Positions 42,843 through 51,975 are shown, counted from the first letter of the stretch. The stretch is 64,000 bases of DNA from Maribacter orientalis (GCF_900109345.1 NZ_FNZN01000002.1:372001-436000); one strand, 5' to 3'. The notes: generated by a model not told the origin, from the letters alone. Numbers and translations are program-made.

Positions 42843-43199
42843 ATGAAAATCAACTATTTACTTCTAAACATTATTATGTTCTGTTTAACAGCAAATATTT
42901 TGGTAGCTCAAGACACTTCTAATACTGTTACCATAATTGAACCGACCTTATCTACAATGGTTACTATAGAAATTGATGGTATGGCCTGTCAAGAAGGCTG
43001 TGCAGATAAAATAGCTTCGAACCTAAATGAGACGCAAGGTGTTATCTCAGCAGAAGTTAGTTTTAAAGATAAAAAAGGAATTATTGTATTCGACCCAAAT
43101 CTAGTTTCTATTGAAGATTTGAAATCTAAAATAACAAGCACCAAAGTAAAGGATTACGTGTATACTATAAATTCAGTAACCATTAAAGAAAAAAATTAA
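42843..43199 (+). CDS. Secreted heavy-metal-associated (HMA) domain protein with a CxxxC site
   Basis: The 118-residue protein has a signal peptide (about 1-22) and an HMA fold (about residues 40-105): VTIEIDGMACQEGCADKIASNL, then GVISAEVSFKDKKGIIVFDPN. The metal site reads C-Q-E-G-C, with three residues between the cysteines instead of the usual two of GMxCxxC. It probably handles copper or a related soft metal in the periplasm. The next gene starts 1 base after its stop. Confidence 0.85.
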   Translation: MKINYLLLNIIMFCLTANILVAQDTSNTVTIIEPTLSTMVTIEIDGMACQEGCADKIASNLNETQGVISAEVSFKDKKGIIVFDPNLVSIEDLKSKITSTKVKDYVYTINSVTIKEKN

Positions 43200-43200
43200 A

Positions 43201-43623
43201 ATGAAAAAATTATTTACACTACTTACTATCGCCGGTCTACTAAGTGCAATCTCTTGCAAGGATTCTAAAAAAGTGGATGAACCTACACGAATGGAACAAG
43301 TTATGGACATTCATGATGAAGTAATGCCAAAAATGGGAACTTTAGGTAAACTAGTAGGGCAATTAAAACCTATGGCAGATTCACTTGGCGCAGAGTCTAT
43401 AGAAGCAAAAGCGATGAAAGATTTACAACAAGCAAATAAATCTATGATGGATTGGATGCAAGGTTTTGGTAATCGTTTTGACTCTGAAGAAATAATGAAC
43501 GGTAAAGAACTTTCTGAAGAAAAAGAGCAATGGCTAAAAGAAGAAGAAGAGAAAGTTAAAAAGGTGAAAGAGGATATCAACGCTAGCATTCAACGTGCTG
43601 AAGAAATTTTAAAAAAGCAATAA
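43201..43623 (+). CDS. Small helical lipoprotein
   Basis: The 140-residue protein has a lipoprotein signal (AGLLSAISCKD, Cys19) and a highly charged helical body with a likely coiled coil at the end (EKEQWLKEEEEKVKKVKED). It resembles Bacteroidota lipoproteins given the label viral A-type inclusion protein, a name without functional meaning. It is translationally coupled to the HMA-domain gene (1-base gap), so a role in metal handling is possible. Confidence 0.72.
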   Translation: MKKLFTLLTIAGLLSAISCKDSKKVDEPTRMEQVMDIHDEVMPKMGTLGKLVGQLKPMADSLGAESIEAKAMKDLQQANKSMMDWMQGFGNRFDSEEIMNGKELSEEKEQWLKEEEEKVKKVKEDINASIQRAEEILKKQ

Positions 43624-43647
43624 ACAATTCTAGGAGAACTTAGAGAA

Positions 43648-44595
43648 TTAAAAAGGAAGATTAGATAAATCGACATTTCCACCAGAAATAATAATCCCCA
43701 CATTTCTATTTTTTAGCGCCTCTGGGTTCTCTTTAGATTGTCTGATAACTGCTGCAACAGTTACTGCGCTAGATGGTTCAATGATAATTTTCATTCGTTC
43801 CCAAACAAGTTTCATTGCTGCAACAATTTCAACTTCATCAACCCTGATTATACCATTTACCAACTCCTTTATAATTGGGAAATTTATATCCCCTAATGTA
43901 GTTTTGAGCCCATCTGCAATGGTATTCACAGTTTCATTACCTTCAATTTTTCCACTCAATAAAGAACGATAAGCATCATCTGCCTCAAAAGGCTCTGCTC
44001 CATATACTTTACAACTATCCCCAAAATATTTTGCGGCTAAAGCCGAGCCTGCTATAAGTCCCCCACCACCAACAGGACAAAAAATAAAATCTAAATCAGG
44101 ATGTTCTTTTAACAACTCTAAAGCAGCAGTACCTTGGCCTAGTATTACATTCTCATCGTTAGAGGGATGAATAAACGTTGCTCCTGTTTTTAAAGCGATT
44201 TCATCAGCCAAAGCTTGCCTAGCTTTCACTGTAGGCTCGCACTCATAAATCTTGCCACCATACTCCTTTACACCTACTTTTTTTACTTCTGGCGCCGTAT
44301 TAGGCATTACTATATAAGCAGTTACACCTACACTTTGTGCTGCCAAAGACAATGCTTGGGCAAAATTACCAGATGAATGTGTTACCACTCCGTTTTTCTT
44401 CTGTTTCTCCGATAATTGCAAAATTGCATTGGTAGCACCTCGCATTTTATAAGCACCTGCCCTTTGAAAATTCTCACATTTAAAAAAGAGATTTGCATTT
44501 ATTTCCCTGTCTATTAATCTAGAAGTAAGCACTGCGGTATTATGAATAAATGGCCGAATTCGCTTATGACAGTTTAAAAGATTCTCTTTTGTCAT
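43648..44595 (-). CDS. Threonine/serine dehydratase family PLP enzyme
   Basis: The 315-residue protein (start at 44595, MTKENLLNCHKRIRPF; an ATG at 44607 adds four residues) is a fold-type II PLP enzyme. The PLP lysine lies in ENFQRAGAYKMRGATNAI, with SSGNFAQALS binding the substrate carboxylate and the glycine loop FCPVGGGGLIAG binding phosphate. There is no C-terminal ACT regulatory domain, which suggests a catabolic threonine dehydratase or serine racemase-like enzyme. It directly follows gldD but is probably only a neighbour. Confidence 0.93.
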   Translation of the reverse strand: MTKENLLNCHKRIRPFIHNTAVLTSRLIDREINANLFFKCENFQRAGAYKMRGATNAILQLSEKQKKNGVVTHSSGNFAQALSLAAQSVGVTAYIVMPNTAPEVKKVGVKEYGGKIYECEPTVKARQALADEIALKTGATFIHPSNDENVILGQGTAALELLKEHPDLDFIFCPVGGGGLIAGSALAAKYFGDSCKVYGAEPFEADDAYRSLLSGKIEGNETVNTIADGLKTTLGDINFPIIKELVNGIIRVDEVEIVAAMKLVWERMKIIIEPSSAVTVAAVIRQSKENPEALKNRNVGIIISGGNVDLSNLPF

Positions 44596-44607
44596 TATAG
44601 TATACAA

Positions 44608-45165
44608 TTAGTTTTTCCACCTAAGGGTTTCTATAATTCCCCTAATATCATTCTGAAGATATGATGCCGCCGGAAGTATGGAATCATAATTAGGTTTTGT
44701 ATAAAAATAAACCGAGCCCGTAAGAAAATGATTGATACTATCAGTCACAAAAAACTGTGACTGTGAAGCTGCATTGCCCTGAACTTCAAATAAAGCCCCG
44801 TATATTTTCTCATCAGGGTTTACATAAGGTTGCTCTACAATATTATCTGCTTTTACAGCATGCTCGTAACTTAGTCGTTTTGAATCGTTGATTAGTTGTT
44901 CCAAATTATTATCTACTTTCTTATAGCTAAGAAAAATAGCGCCCTTCATATCTGGATACGAAATGGTGTACGCCTTATCTCCATTCAACTTAGCCGCTGC
45001 CAGCTGATTATATTTAAAACTAAAATTTTCGGTTTCTAAATCTGCCAATTTTCCCTGCGGATACTCTAAGCGCATTTTAGCTTTTGGTTTAGGAATTGGC
45101 TCGTCTTGACAGCTCATGACAAAAAGAACCACACACAAAATACCAACTAACGATTTAAGCTTCAT
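44608..45165 (-). CDS. gldD: Gliding motility lipoprotein GldD
   Basis: The 185-residue lipoprotein (signal VLFVMSCQDE, Cys19) shows the GldD features: PKPKAKMRLEYPQG, SYPDMKGAIFLSYK and the SVYFYTKPNYDSILP region. GldD is essential for gliding and chitin use in Flavobacterium johnsoniae and belongs to the type 9 secretion/motility set. Its start overlaps the end of gldE by 11 bases, the usual arrangement. Confidence 0.95.
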   Translation of the reverse strand: MKLKSLVGILCVVLFVMSCQDEPIPKPKAKMRLEYPQGKLADLETENFSFKYNQLAAAKLNGDKAYTISYPDMKGAIFLSYKKVDNNLEQLINDSKRLSYEHAVKADNIVEQPYVNPDEKIYGALFEVQGNAASQSQFFVTDSINHFLTGSVYFYTKPNYDSILPAASYLQNDIRGIIETLRWKN

Positions 45166-46483
45166 GGGGAAGGGTTACTTTTATTTGTTTCAATCTTTTT
45201 TTATCCATACCCTCAACCATAAAAGTATAAGACTCAAATAATATCTTTTCACCTCGTTTTGGAAAACTACCTGCTTTCTCTAAAACAAATCCTGCAAGGG
45301 TTTCCGATTCTCCTTTGTTTTCTTCAAAGATATCGCTGTCCTCTAATTTTATGACACGGTAAAAATCTTTAAGTGGGGTTTTGCCTTCGAAAACGTAATT
45401 AAAATCATCCAATTTAGAAAAAATCAAATCCTCATCATCAAATTCATCGCTAATATCACCAACTATTTCCTCAATAATATCTTCTAATGTAACCAACCCT
45501 GAAGTACCACCATATTCATCGACCACAATTGCCAAATGATTTTTCTTTTCCTGAAACTCTGCCAACAAATCATCTAGCTTCTTATTCTCAGGAACAAAGT
45601 ACGGCTCACGTATCAACGTCATCCAATTAAACGTCTTTCTATCTAAATAGGGCAACAAATCCTTTACATACAACACCCCTTTTACAGTGTCTATATTTTC
45701 ACCAAATACGGGAATACGAGAATAGCCGTTTTTCTTTATTTCACCTATTACTTCTAGAAACTTCATTTGCTCATTAAGGGCAAAAATATCGATTCGAGGG
45801 CGCATCACCTGTTTCGTGTCCGTATTACCAAAGGTCACTATACCTTCTAGAATTTTCTTCTCTTCCTTAGTCGTATCGCCATGAGAAGTCAAATCTAGTG
45901 CTTGAGACAAATGGTCTATGCTTAAATTTGATTTCTGTTTACCTAGTTTGTTGTATAAAAACAATGTTCCTGAACGCATGGGTAAACTTAATGGCGAAAA
46001 AACAAAATCTAATACACGTAATGGAAATGCCATTAAATGCGAAAAACTCATTCTATTTCTATTCGCATAGACCTTAGGTAGAATTTCACCAAACATTAAA
46101 ATTAGAAATGTCGCTACAACTACTTCAAGCAAAAAGCGAACTGATACTAACCCAAATAATACTTGATTTACATTTTTAAAAAGTGTGTCACCAATTATAC
46201 TAAACAATAGAACAATACCAATATTAATGGCATTATTGGCAATTAATATGGTGGCCAGTAGTTTTTTTGGGCGCTCAAGCAACTTAATAAGAATTGCACT
46301 TTTTGCCGATTTTTCATCTTGCAACTCTTTAATTTCGGTTGGCGAAAGACCGAACATTGCCACTTCAGCACCAGAAACGAGTGCCGAGCAAGCGAGTAAT
46401 ACACATAGCACGATTATATTAATTGTAAACACCCCGTTTACAGCCAATAAAGTTACTAAAAACGAAAAGGGGTCTAAGTCCAA
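45155..46483 (-). CDS. gldE: Gliding motility-associated protein GldE (CNNM/CBS family)
   Basis: The 442-residue protein has three to four N-terminal membrane helices (a CNNM domain, about 10-185), two CBS domains (about 215-335; MRPRIDIFALNEQ, VDEYGGTSGLVTLEDIIEEIVGDI) and a C-terminal CorC_HlyC domain. It resembles magnesium/cobalt efflux proteins, and in F. johnsoniae it supports GldD function. The order mutY-ssb-gldE-gldD is conserved in this family. Confidence 0.94.
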   Translation of the reverse strand: MDLDPFSFLVTLLAVNGVFTINIIVLCVLLACSALVSGAEVAMFGLSPTEIKELQDEKSAKSAILIKLLERPKKLLATILIANNAINIGIVLLFSIIGDTLFKNVNQVLFGLVSVRFLLEVVVATFLILMFGEILPKVYANRNRMSFSHLMAFPLRVLDFVFSPLSLPMRSGTLFLYNKLGKQKSNLSIDHLSQALDLTSHGDTTKEEKKILEGIVTFGNTDTKQVMRPRIDIFALNEQMKFLEVIGEIKKNGYSRIPVFGENIDTVKGVLYVKDLLPYLDRKTFNWMTLIREPYFVPENKKLDDLLAEFQEKKNHLAIVVDEYGGTSGLVTLEDIIEEIVGDISDEFDDEDLIFSKLDDFNYVFEGKTPLKDFYRVIKLEDSDIFEENKGESETLAGFVLEKAGSFPKRGEKILFESYTFMVEGMDKKRLKQIKVTLPHEA

Positions 46484-46502
46484 TAGATTCTGTTATTTAT
46501 TA

Positions 46503-46964
46503 TTAAAAGGGAAGATCATCTTCAGCCTCTGGACTTAATGGTGCCGGGGACTTCGCTGGCTTACCGTTGTCATTGCTTGCTTTTGGAGAATTAGAAACTG
46601 TACTACTATCATTTCCCCCAGCCTCTTTCTTGGTGGTCAAAAAGGTAAATTCTGTTACATGTACTTCTGTACTATACCTTGTATTACCATCTTCACCTTG
46701 CCATTGACGATTTTTCAGCCTTCCTTCAACATATACTTTATCACCTTTACTCAAGTATTTTTCGCAAATTTCTGCAGCTTTGTTTCTAACGACAATATTA
46801 TGCCAGTCGGTATTTGTAACACGCTCACCAGTAGATTTATTGGTATATGTTTCATTTGTGGCAATAGGAAATCTACCAATACTGCCACCTCCTTCAAAAT
46901 AATGCATTTTCACCTCATCACCTAAATGTCCAATCAACATTACCTTATTTAATGTACCACTCAT
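46503..46964 (-). CDS. ssb: Single-stranded DNA-binding protein
   Basis: The 153-residue protein has an OB-fold (about 1-105; MSGTLNKVMLIGHLGDEVKMHYFEGGGSIGRF, TDWHNIVV, VYVEGRLKNRQWQ), a disordered linker and the acidic tip EAEDDLPF that recruits repair and replication partners. It binds and protects single-stranded DNA. It lies 19 bases upstream of gldE and 27 bases downstream of mutY. Confidence 0.97.
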   Translation of the reverse strand: MSGTLNKVMLIGHLGDEVKMHYFEGGGSIGRFPIATNETYTNKSTGERVTNTDWHNIVVRNKAAEICEKYLSKGDKVYVEGRLKNRQWQGEDGNTRYSTEVHVTEFTFLTTKKEAGGNDSSTVSNSPKASNDNGKPAKSPAPLSPEAEDDLPF

Positions 46965-46991
46965 AACTTAAAGATATAAAAATCAAAAGTA

Positions 46992-48041
46992 CTAAAATTT
47001 AAACGCTTTTATAAAATCTGCTATTAAAACAGGTACAGGAAATTCTTTAATTTTTTCAAAGGAAATTTGGTTTGGAATTTGAATCCCCGTATTTAATATC
47101 CAGAATTTAGTATGTAAATGCTGATGTGATAACTTATGAATAATGGCAACCTCATTAAATTCTATTAATTCAACTTCGCCAATACCATCCAATACTTCCT
47201 TATACCTATTATCTACATCTTCTATATCTAATATAGAATTAGATTCCAATAACGGAAACTCCCATAAATTCTGCCAAATACCCTTTCCTTTTCTCTGTTG
47301 AAGATTTGTAAATTGATTCCCATTGGCATCCTTATATATAGGTATAAGATAATTAAAGTACCGATTCCTCACCTTTGTCTTTTTCAGCTTAACTGGTAAT
47401 CGATCTACAATCCCCTTTTGCAGTGCTACACAACTTTCATTTAAAGGACAGTGTAAACAAAGTGGTTTCTTTGGTGAGCATTGAATAGCACCAAACTCCA
47501 TTATACCTTGATTATAATCTCTAATATCATTGATATCCATAACTTTTTCAGCCAATGACTTAAAATACTTCACGCCTTCAGTACTATTAATTGGGATATC
47601 AACTCCATAATACCTAGACAGAACTCTGTATACATTACCATCTACTACTGCTTGGGGCTCATTATAACATATAGAAGATATGGCACTTGCCGTATAATCA
47701 CCCACGCCTTTCAACTTTAATAGCTCTTTATAGGTATTTGGGAAATTACCATTATATTGGTTAACAACTATTTTTGACGTAGCATGTAAATTTCTAGCTC
47801 TAGAATAATAGCCTAAACCTTGCCAAAGTTTTAAAACTTCTTCTTCACTAGCATTAGCCATATGATGTACCGTTGGGAATTTCTCAACAAACCTTAAGTA
47901 ATATGGTGTACCTTGGGTAACACGAGTCTGTTGTAGAATGATTTCTGATAACCATATTTTGTATGGATTTATGGATTTGCGCCATGGCAATGAACGCTTA
48001 TTTTGATGATACCAATCTAAAATTTTACCCGAAAACGACAT
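46992..48041 (-). CDS. mutY: A/G-specific adenine glycosylase MutY
   Basis: MutY removes adenine mispaired with 8-oxoguanine. The 349-residue protein has the LPWRKSINPYKIWLSEIILQQTRV region, the helix-hairpin-helix LKGVGDYTASAI, the catalytic Asp in VVDGNVYRVLSRYYGV and the 4Fe-4S ligands C-x6-C-x2-C-x5-C (CSPKKPLCLHCPLNESC), then a NUDIX-like C-terminal domain reading the 8-oxoG strand. It heads the mutY-ssb-gldE-gldD run and is divergent from the HU gene. Confidence 0.96.
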   Translation of the reverse strand: MSFSGKILDWYHQNKRSLPWRKSINPYKIWLSEIILQQTRVTQGTPYYLRFVEKFPTVHHMANASEEEVLKLWQGLGYYSRARNLHATSKIVVNQYNGNFPNTYKELLKLKGVGDYTASAISSICYNEPQAVVDGNVYRVLSRYYGVDIPINSTEGVKYFKSLAEKVMDINDIRDYNQGIMEFGAIQCSPKKPLCLHCPLNESCVALQKGIVDRLPVKLKKTKVRNRYFNYLIPIYKDANGNQFTNLQQRKGKGIWQNLWEFPLLESNSILDIEDVDNRYKEVLDGIGEVELIEFNEVAIIHKLSHQHLHTKFWILNTGIQIPNQISFEKIKEFPVPVLIADFIKAFKF

Positions 48042-48122
48042 GCTCTTTAATGCTAAGTGATAAAAGTAGCAGTTTATACACTTAAAATTAACCCATTAGA
48101 AAGAAAGATTGAATTTAATTTA

Positions 48123-48130
48123 TATATTTG
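48123..48130 (+). promoter_or_regulatory. -7 box of the HU gene promoter (TATATTTG)
   Basis: TATATTTG fits the TAnnTTTG consensus and lies 39 bases before the HU start, giving a short leader. The -33 TTG is not at the ideal spacing. Confidence 0.65.
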
Positions 48131-48168
48131 CAACCCGAAAAAACATACAGAAAATCTAATATTGAAAG

Positions 48169-48459
48169 ATGACGAAAGCGGAAATTGTATCGAAAATCTC
48201 AGATAAGCTGGGAATTGAAAAAGGAGATGTACAAGCTACAGTTGAATCCTTTATGGAAGAGGTAAAAACATCATTGGAAAGTGGTGACAATGTTTACCTT
48301 AGAGGTTTTGGCAGTTTTATTATTAAAACTAGAGCCGAAAAGACCGGTAGAAATATTTCCAAAAATACAACCATTAAAATACCCGCTCACAACATTCCAG
48401 CATTTAAACCTGCAAAGGTTTTTGTAGAAGGAGTTAAGAGCAACGTACACGTAAAATAA
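48169..48459 (+). CDS. HU/IHF family DNA-binding protein
   Basis: The 96-residue protein is a complete HU fold: MTKAEIVSKISDKLGIEKGDVQ, the RGFGSFIIKTRAEKTGRNISKNT beta-arm with the proline-type tip in IKIPAHNIPAFKPAKVF. It organises the nucleoid as a dimer. It has a good -7 box upstream (48123) and is followed 23 bases on by a very basic small protein gene. Confidence 0.96.
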   Translation: MTKAEIVSKISDKLGIEKGDVQATVESFMEEVKTSLESGDNVYLRGFGSFIIKTRAEKTGRNISKNTTIKIPAHNIPAFKPAKVFVEGVKSNVHVK

Positions 48460-48481
48460 TTAATCTTAAAAAAAGAACTTT

Positions 48482-48571
48482 ATGCCAAGCGGTAAGAAAA
48501 GAAAAAGACATAAGGTAGCTACACACAAGCGCAAGAAGCGTAGAAGAGCTAACCGACACAAGAAAAAGTAG
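48482..48571 (+). CDS. 29-residue extremely basic protein (ribosome- or nucleic acid-associated)
   Basis: ATG at 48482 opens 29 codons beginning MPSGKKRKRHKVATHKRKKR and ending ANRHKKK; about two thirds of the residues are Lys, Arg or His. Its start follows an A-rich leader (AAAAAAAGAACTTT) typical of translated genes here, and it ends inside a terminator stem. Such a composition points to rRNA or DNA binding, perhaps a small ribosomal protein; I cannot confirm which. Genes of this type between HU and rng seem to be a flavobacterial feature from memory. Confidence 0.72.
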   Translation: MPSGKKRKRHKVATHKRKKRRRANRHKKK

Positions 48572-48594
48572 TTTTATAACTACTTTTTCTTTTT
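48562..48594 (+). terminator. Terminator overlapping the end of the basic small protein gene
   Basis: GAAAAAGTAGTT (48562-48573) and AACTACTTTTTC (48578-48589) form a 12-bp stem with a 4-base loop, followed by TTTTT. The stop codon TAG lies within the stem. Partial read-through into rng is possible because no clear rng promoter was seen. Confidence 0.82.
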
Positions 48595-48605
48595 ACGTTC
48601 ATTGA

Positions 48606-48703
48606 CATAGAGATCCATATATATTGGATTTCGGCAGATACGTTCGTATCTGTCTATGGTATTTGTTTAATCAGTTCGTTCCTTACAATTTGTTGGAACG
48701 ACT
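48606..48703 (+). promoter_or_regulatory. Highly structured 5' leader of rng
   Basis: CATAGA (48606-48611) can pair with TCTATG (48653-48658), enclosing two hairpins: ATCCA/TGGAT (48613-48629) and CAGATACG/CGTATCTG (48635-48652). A third hairpin CGTTCC/GGAACG follows (48677-48700), with AGT/ACT extending it. The set ends 14 bases before the GTG start. The layout suggests a three-way junction and may be an autoregulatory target, as the rne leader is in E. coli. Confidence 0.6.
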
Positions 48704-48717
48704 AAAAATATATTCAG

Positions 48718-50265
48718 GTGAATAGAGAATTAATCGTAAGATCTAGTTCCCAAGCCGTTGACTTTGCCTTATTAAAGGACGGAAAACTCACTGAACTGCA
48801 TAAAGAAGAAAGTAGTAATGATTTTTCTGTAGGTGATATTTTTCTCGCCAAAATCAGAAAACCGGTGACCGGTCTCAATGCTGCGTTTGTTAACGTTGGC
48901 TATGAAAAAGATGCATTTTTGCATTACCATGACCTTGGTCCTCAATTATCTTCTATGCTCAAGTTCATAAAACAAGTGAGTTCAGGAAAATTAAAGGATT
49001 ATTCCTTAAAAAACTTTCCGGTTGAAACCGATATTGATAAAAACGGTGTAATAACCGATGTCATAAAAGCAAACCAATCTTTATTGGTTCAAATTGTAAA
49101 AGAACCTATATCTACTAAAGGACCAAGAATTAGCTCTGAGCTATCAATTGCTGGACGTTTTTTGGTTATGGTTCCTTTCTCAGACCGTGTATCCGTTTCT
49201 CAAAAGATAGAGAGCAAGGAAGAGAAAGACAGGTTAAAAAGACTAGTTAGGAGTATTAAACCAAAAGGATTTGGTGTAATTATCAGAACAGTTGCAGAAG
49301 GGCAAAAAGTTGCGGAGCTGGACAAAGATCTAGAAAACTTGCTGAACAAATGGTCAGCAATGTGTAAAAAATTATATCGTGCTCAAACACCATCAAAAGT
49401 ATTTGTAGAACTCAATAGGGCATCATCTATTTTAAGAGATGTATTTAACGATAGCTATACAGGTATTCATGTAGATGACATCACCTTATATAATGAAGTT
49501 AAGGACTACGTGGCCGAAATTGCGCCAGACAAGGAGAGTATCGTCAAACACTACGACTCCAACGTACCTATTTTTGAAAAATTTGGGATAGAAAGACAAA
49601 TAAAAACGTCTTTTGGCCGTACCGCTACCATGAGCAAAGGAGCCTATTTAATTATAGAGCATACCGAAGCACTTCATGTGGTAGATGTTAATAGTGGCAA
49701 TAGATCCAATAAAGCCAAAAACCAAGAAGATACTGCACTAGAAGTAAATTTGTTAGCGGCATCAGAAATTGCAAGGCAATTACGCCTACGTGATATGGGA
49801 GGCATCATTGTAGTAGATTTTATCGACATGGTAAAACCACAACATAGAAAAAGGCTTTTTGAACATCTAAGGGATGAGATGAAAGACGATCGCGCCAAAC
49901 ACAAAATACTACCCCCAAGTAAATTTGGTTTGATTCAGATTACCCGACAAAGGGTACGCCCTGAAATGAATATTAAAACAACAGAAGAGGACCCTAATAA
50001 TGCAGGAAAAGAGGTCGAAGCACCTATTGTTTTAATAGACAAAATTACAGTGGATCTTGAAAAACTCCTTAAAGGGCCAGCAAAGGATAACAGTATAACA
50101 CTAAATATACATCCTTTTATAGCAGCCTATATCACTAAAGGATTTCCATCATTGAGAACAAAATGGTTCTTAGAATACAAAAGATGGGTCAAAATACAAC
50201 CACGTGATGCGTATACGTATCTTGAATACTGTTTTAAAAACAAAGACGGTAAAACAATATATTAA
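48718..50265 (+). CDS. rng: Ribonuclease G (RNase E/G family)
   Basis: RNase G processes 16S rRNA 5' ends and degrades mRNA. The 515-residue protein starts with GTG at 48718 (MNRELIVRSSSQAVDFALLKDG), has an S1 domain (about 38-130), the catalytic region with EALHVVDVNSGN and GGIIVVDFIDM (the two metal-binding Asp) and FGLIQITRQRVRP. It lacks the long C-terminal scaffold of RNase E. The leader is strongly structured and a strong terminator follows. Confidence 0.96.
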   Translation: MNRELIVRSSSQAVDFALLKDGKLTELHKEESSNDFSVGDIFLAKIRKPVTGLNAAFVNVGYEKDAFLHYHDLGPQLSSMLKFIKQVSSGKLKDYSLKNFPVETDIDKNGVITDVIKANQSLLVQIVKEPISTKGPRISSELSIAGRFLVMVPFSDRVSVSQKIESKEEKDRLKRLVRSIKPKGFGVIIRTVAEGQKVAELDKDLENLLNKWSAMCKKLYRAQTPSKVFVELNRASSILRDVFNDSYTGIHVDDITLYNEVKDYVAEIAPDKESIVKHYDSNVPIFEKFGIERQIKTSFGRTATMSKGAYLIIEHTEALHVVDVNSGNRSNKAKNQEDTALEVNLLAASEIARQLRLRDMGGIIVVDFIDMVKPQHRKRLFEHLRDEMKDDRAKHKILPPSKFGLIQITRQRVRPEMNIKTTEEDPNNAGKEVEAPIVLIDKITVDLEKLLKGPAKDNSITLNIHPFIAAYITKGFPSLRTKWFLEYKRWVKIQPRDAYTYLEYCFKNKDGKTIY

Positions 50266-50270
50266 GTAAA

Positions 50271-50303
50271 AAAAGCGACTTCCTAACGGAGTCGCTTTTT
50301 TTT
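50271..50303. terminator. Bidirectional terminator after rng
   Basis: AAAAAAGCGACT and AGTCGCTTTTTT form a 12-bp stem around a 9-base loop between the convergent rng and lipoprotein genes. Confidence 0.93.
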
Positions 50304-50334
50304 GTTTTAGGTTATTGGGGATTTTTTTGAATTG

Positions 50335-51975
50335 TTAATCAAAAAATGTATCTGAATCGAACATAAAATCATTATACTTGTCATTAGATATAAATTTTGC
50401 TTCAAACAAAGGGCTTACTTGAAATAGAATTTTATTCTCTCTTATAATTTGATTTAAATAACTATCATAATCTTCTATATTTTCATACCTCTCTACTCTA
50501 AACCATTTAACATTTAGATTCGAAGAATTATAAAATTTTCCAAAACTCCAATTTTTAATTTCTTGAGGCACTTCAGGAAGTGTAATCATTGATGTTTCAT
50601 TACTATCAAAATTAATGTTCCAAGAATAATAGCTCTTTCTTCCTTCTACAGTAGGGATTTCATCAGACGAATTTCCAGAAGAAATTAATAATTTACCTAC
50701 GTTATGACCACTTCCATTGACTGTTAAATTTATTTGCCTATCAATAATTTGAAAATCTAAATCCCAATTTGGTATATTATATTTTTCAAGAGGTATCCCA
50801 ATTCTATTTGTTATATAATCCTCTAAATGTAAGAAATGTGAATATTTATAAAATGAAGTATTTAATACATAATCTTCTATAGGCTGAATATACATATCAG
50901 GAGATTGCGTCGTGTTATGACCACTACGCCAAATTTCATGATAATCATTATTATTAAATTCATTTTCATTTTGGTATCCTTTTATTTGAAGATTTCGAGT
51001 ATGCCCATTCTCTAATCCATCAGAATAAGTTACATCTACAAAACCTTCAAACTGGTCTTCAGTAGATAATTCGTTAGCATTTAATTCTTGATTGTTTGTT
51101 AAAGTATCATCGTTAATCCACATATGACTTACTTGCCTAGTATTTCGATTATAAGCGTTGATATAATAATTATCTATAGTATTATCCTGGTTTAAATATT
51201 CATATTTGATAAAAGAAAAAGAAAAATCCAAAAAATCGTAACCTGTGGAATACCCTGGGTTAATTGACCCTGATATTATTACATCCTCCGAAAAACCTAT
51301 AGTTTTTAATTCATATAGTTTAAAATACTCTCTTCTTCGTGGAGATTTTGGTCTAAATTCATTAAAACCTGACCTGGTTACATCCATTATAGAGTACAAA
51401 TTTGCATATTCTATATCTACGAATTCGTTTCTTGAGGCAATAGTGAACATATAAGGTGTTTCTAAATCTATATCTACTTCAGTAGATAAAACAAACGATA
51501 TTGGAGTAGAATCAATCCTTCTTGTAGCTAACAATGAACCATCATATGCCGATGCAAAAATCATAAAATCATTATTTCCTTTGCGAAAAAAGTAGTTATC
51601 TAATTCAACATCTAATAACTTTCTATGAATTGTAATTGGATAATCTTTTGAAATAACACCACCAGATTTTTCGATTATTTCAATCTTAATATTTGCTGAT
51701 CCAGTTGGGTATAGTTCCGGATTAAAATTGAAGTTGACACTAGAATTATTCTCTAAGTTTAAAAGTATTTCATCATCAAAATAAACTACTATAGATTCTA
51801 TTGCCCCACTATTATTTTCAATAGTGATATTGACATCCGTTGGCTCATATATAATAGGATTATTTATTAACATGTTGCTTGTAATATCCTTTAGCTCTAT
51901 CTCATTAACTATTATATCTTCTTCGCAAGCAGTTAACATCGAAAAAACTAATACTACTAACAACAATTTTCTCAT
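50335..51975 (-). CDS. Large lipoprotein of unknown function
   Basis: The 546-residue protein has a lipoprotein signal (VFSMLTACEED, Cys17). The N-terminal part (about 30-115) looks like an Ig-like or cadherin-like strand domain (ITIENNSGAIESIVVYFDDEIL); the remaining 430 residues are beta-rich and Asn/Tyr/Asp-rich, with no family I can name. Its codon use and very high Asn content differ somewhat from its neighbours, and it sits alone between rng and recX, so it could be an accessory gene. Confidence 0.72.
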   Translation of the reverse strand: MRKLLLVVLVFSMLTACEEDIIVNEIELKDITSNMLINNPIIYEPTDVNITIENNSGAIESIVVYFDDEILLNLENNSSVNFNFNPELYPTGSANIKIEIIEKSGGVISKDYPITIHRKLLDVELDNYFFRKGNNDFMIFASAYDGSLLATRRIDSTPISFVLSTEVDIDLETPYMFTIASRNEFVDIEYANLYSIMDVTRSGFNEFRPKSPRRREYFKLYELKTIGFSEDVIISGSINPGYSTGYDFLDFSFSFIKYEYLNQDNTIDNYYINAYNRNTRQVSHMWINDDTLTNNQELNANELSTEDQFEGFVDVTYSDGLENGHTRNLQIKGYQNENEFNNNDYHEIWRSGHNTTQSPDMYIQPIEDYVLNTSFYKYSHFLHLEDYITNRIGIPLEKYNIPNWDLDFQIIDRQINLTVNGSGHNVGKLLISSGNSSDEIPTVEGRKSYYSWNINFDSNETSMITLPEVPQEIKNWSFGKFYNSSNLNVKWFRVERYENIEDYDSYLNQIIRENKILFQVSPLFEAKFISNDKYNDFMFDSDTFFD

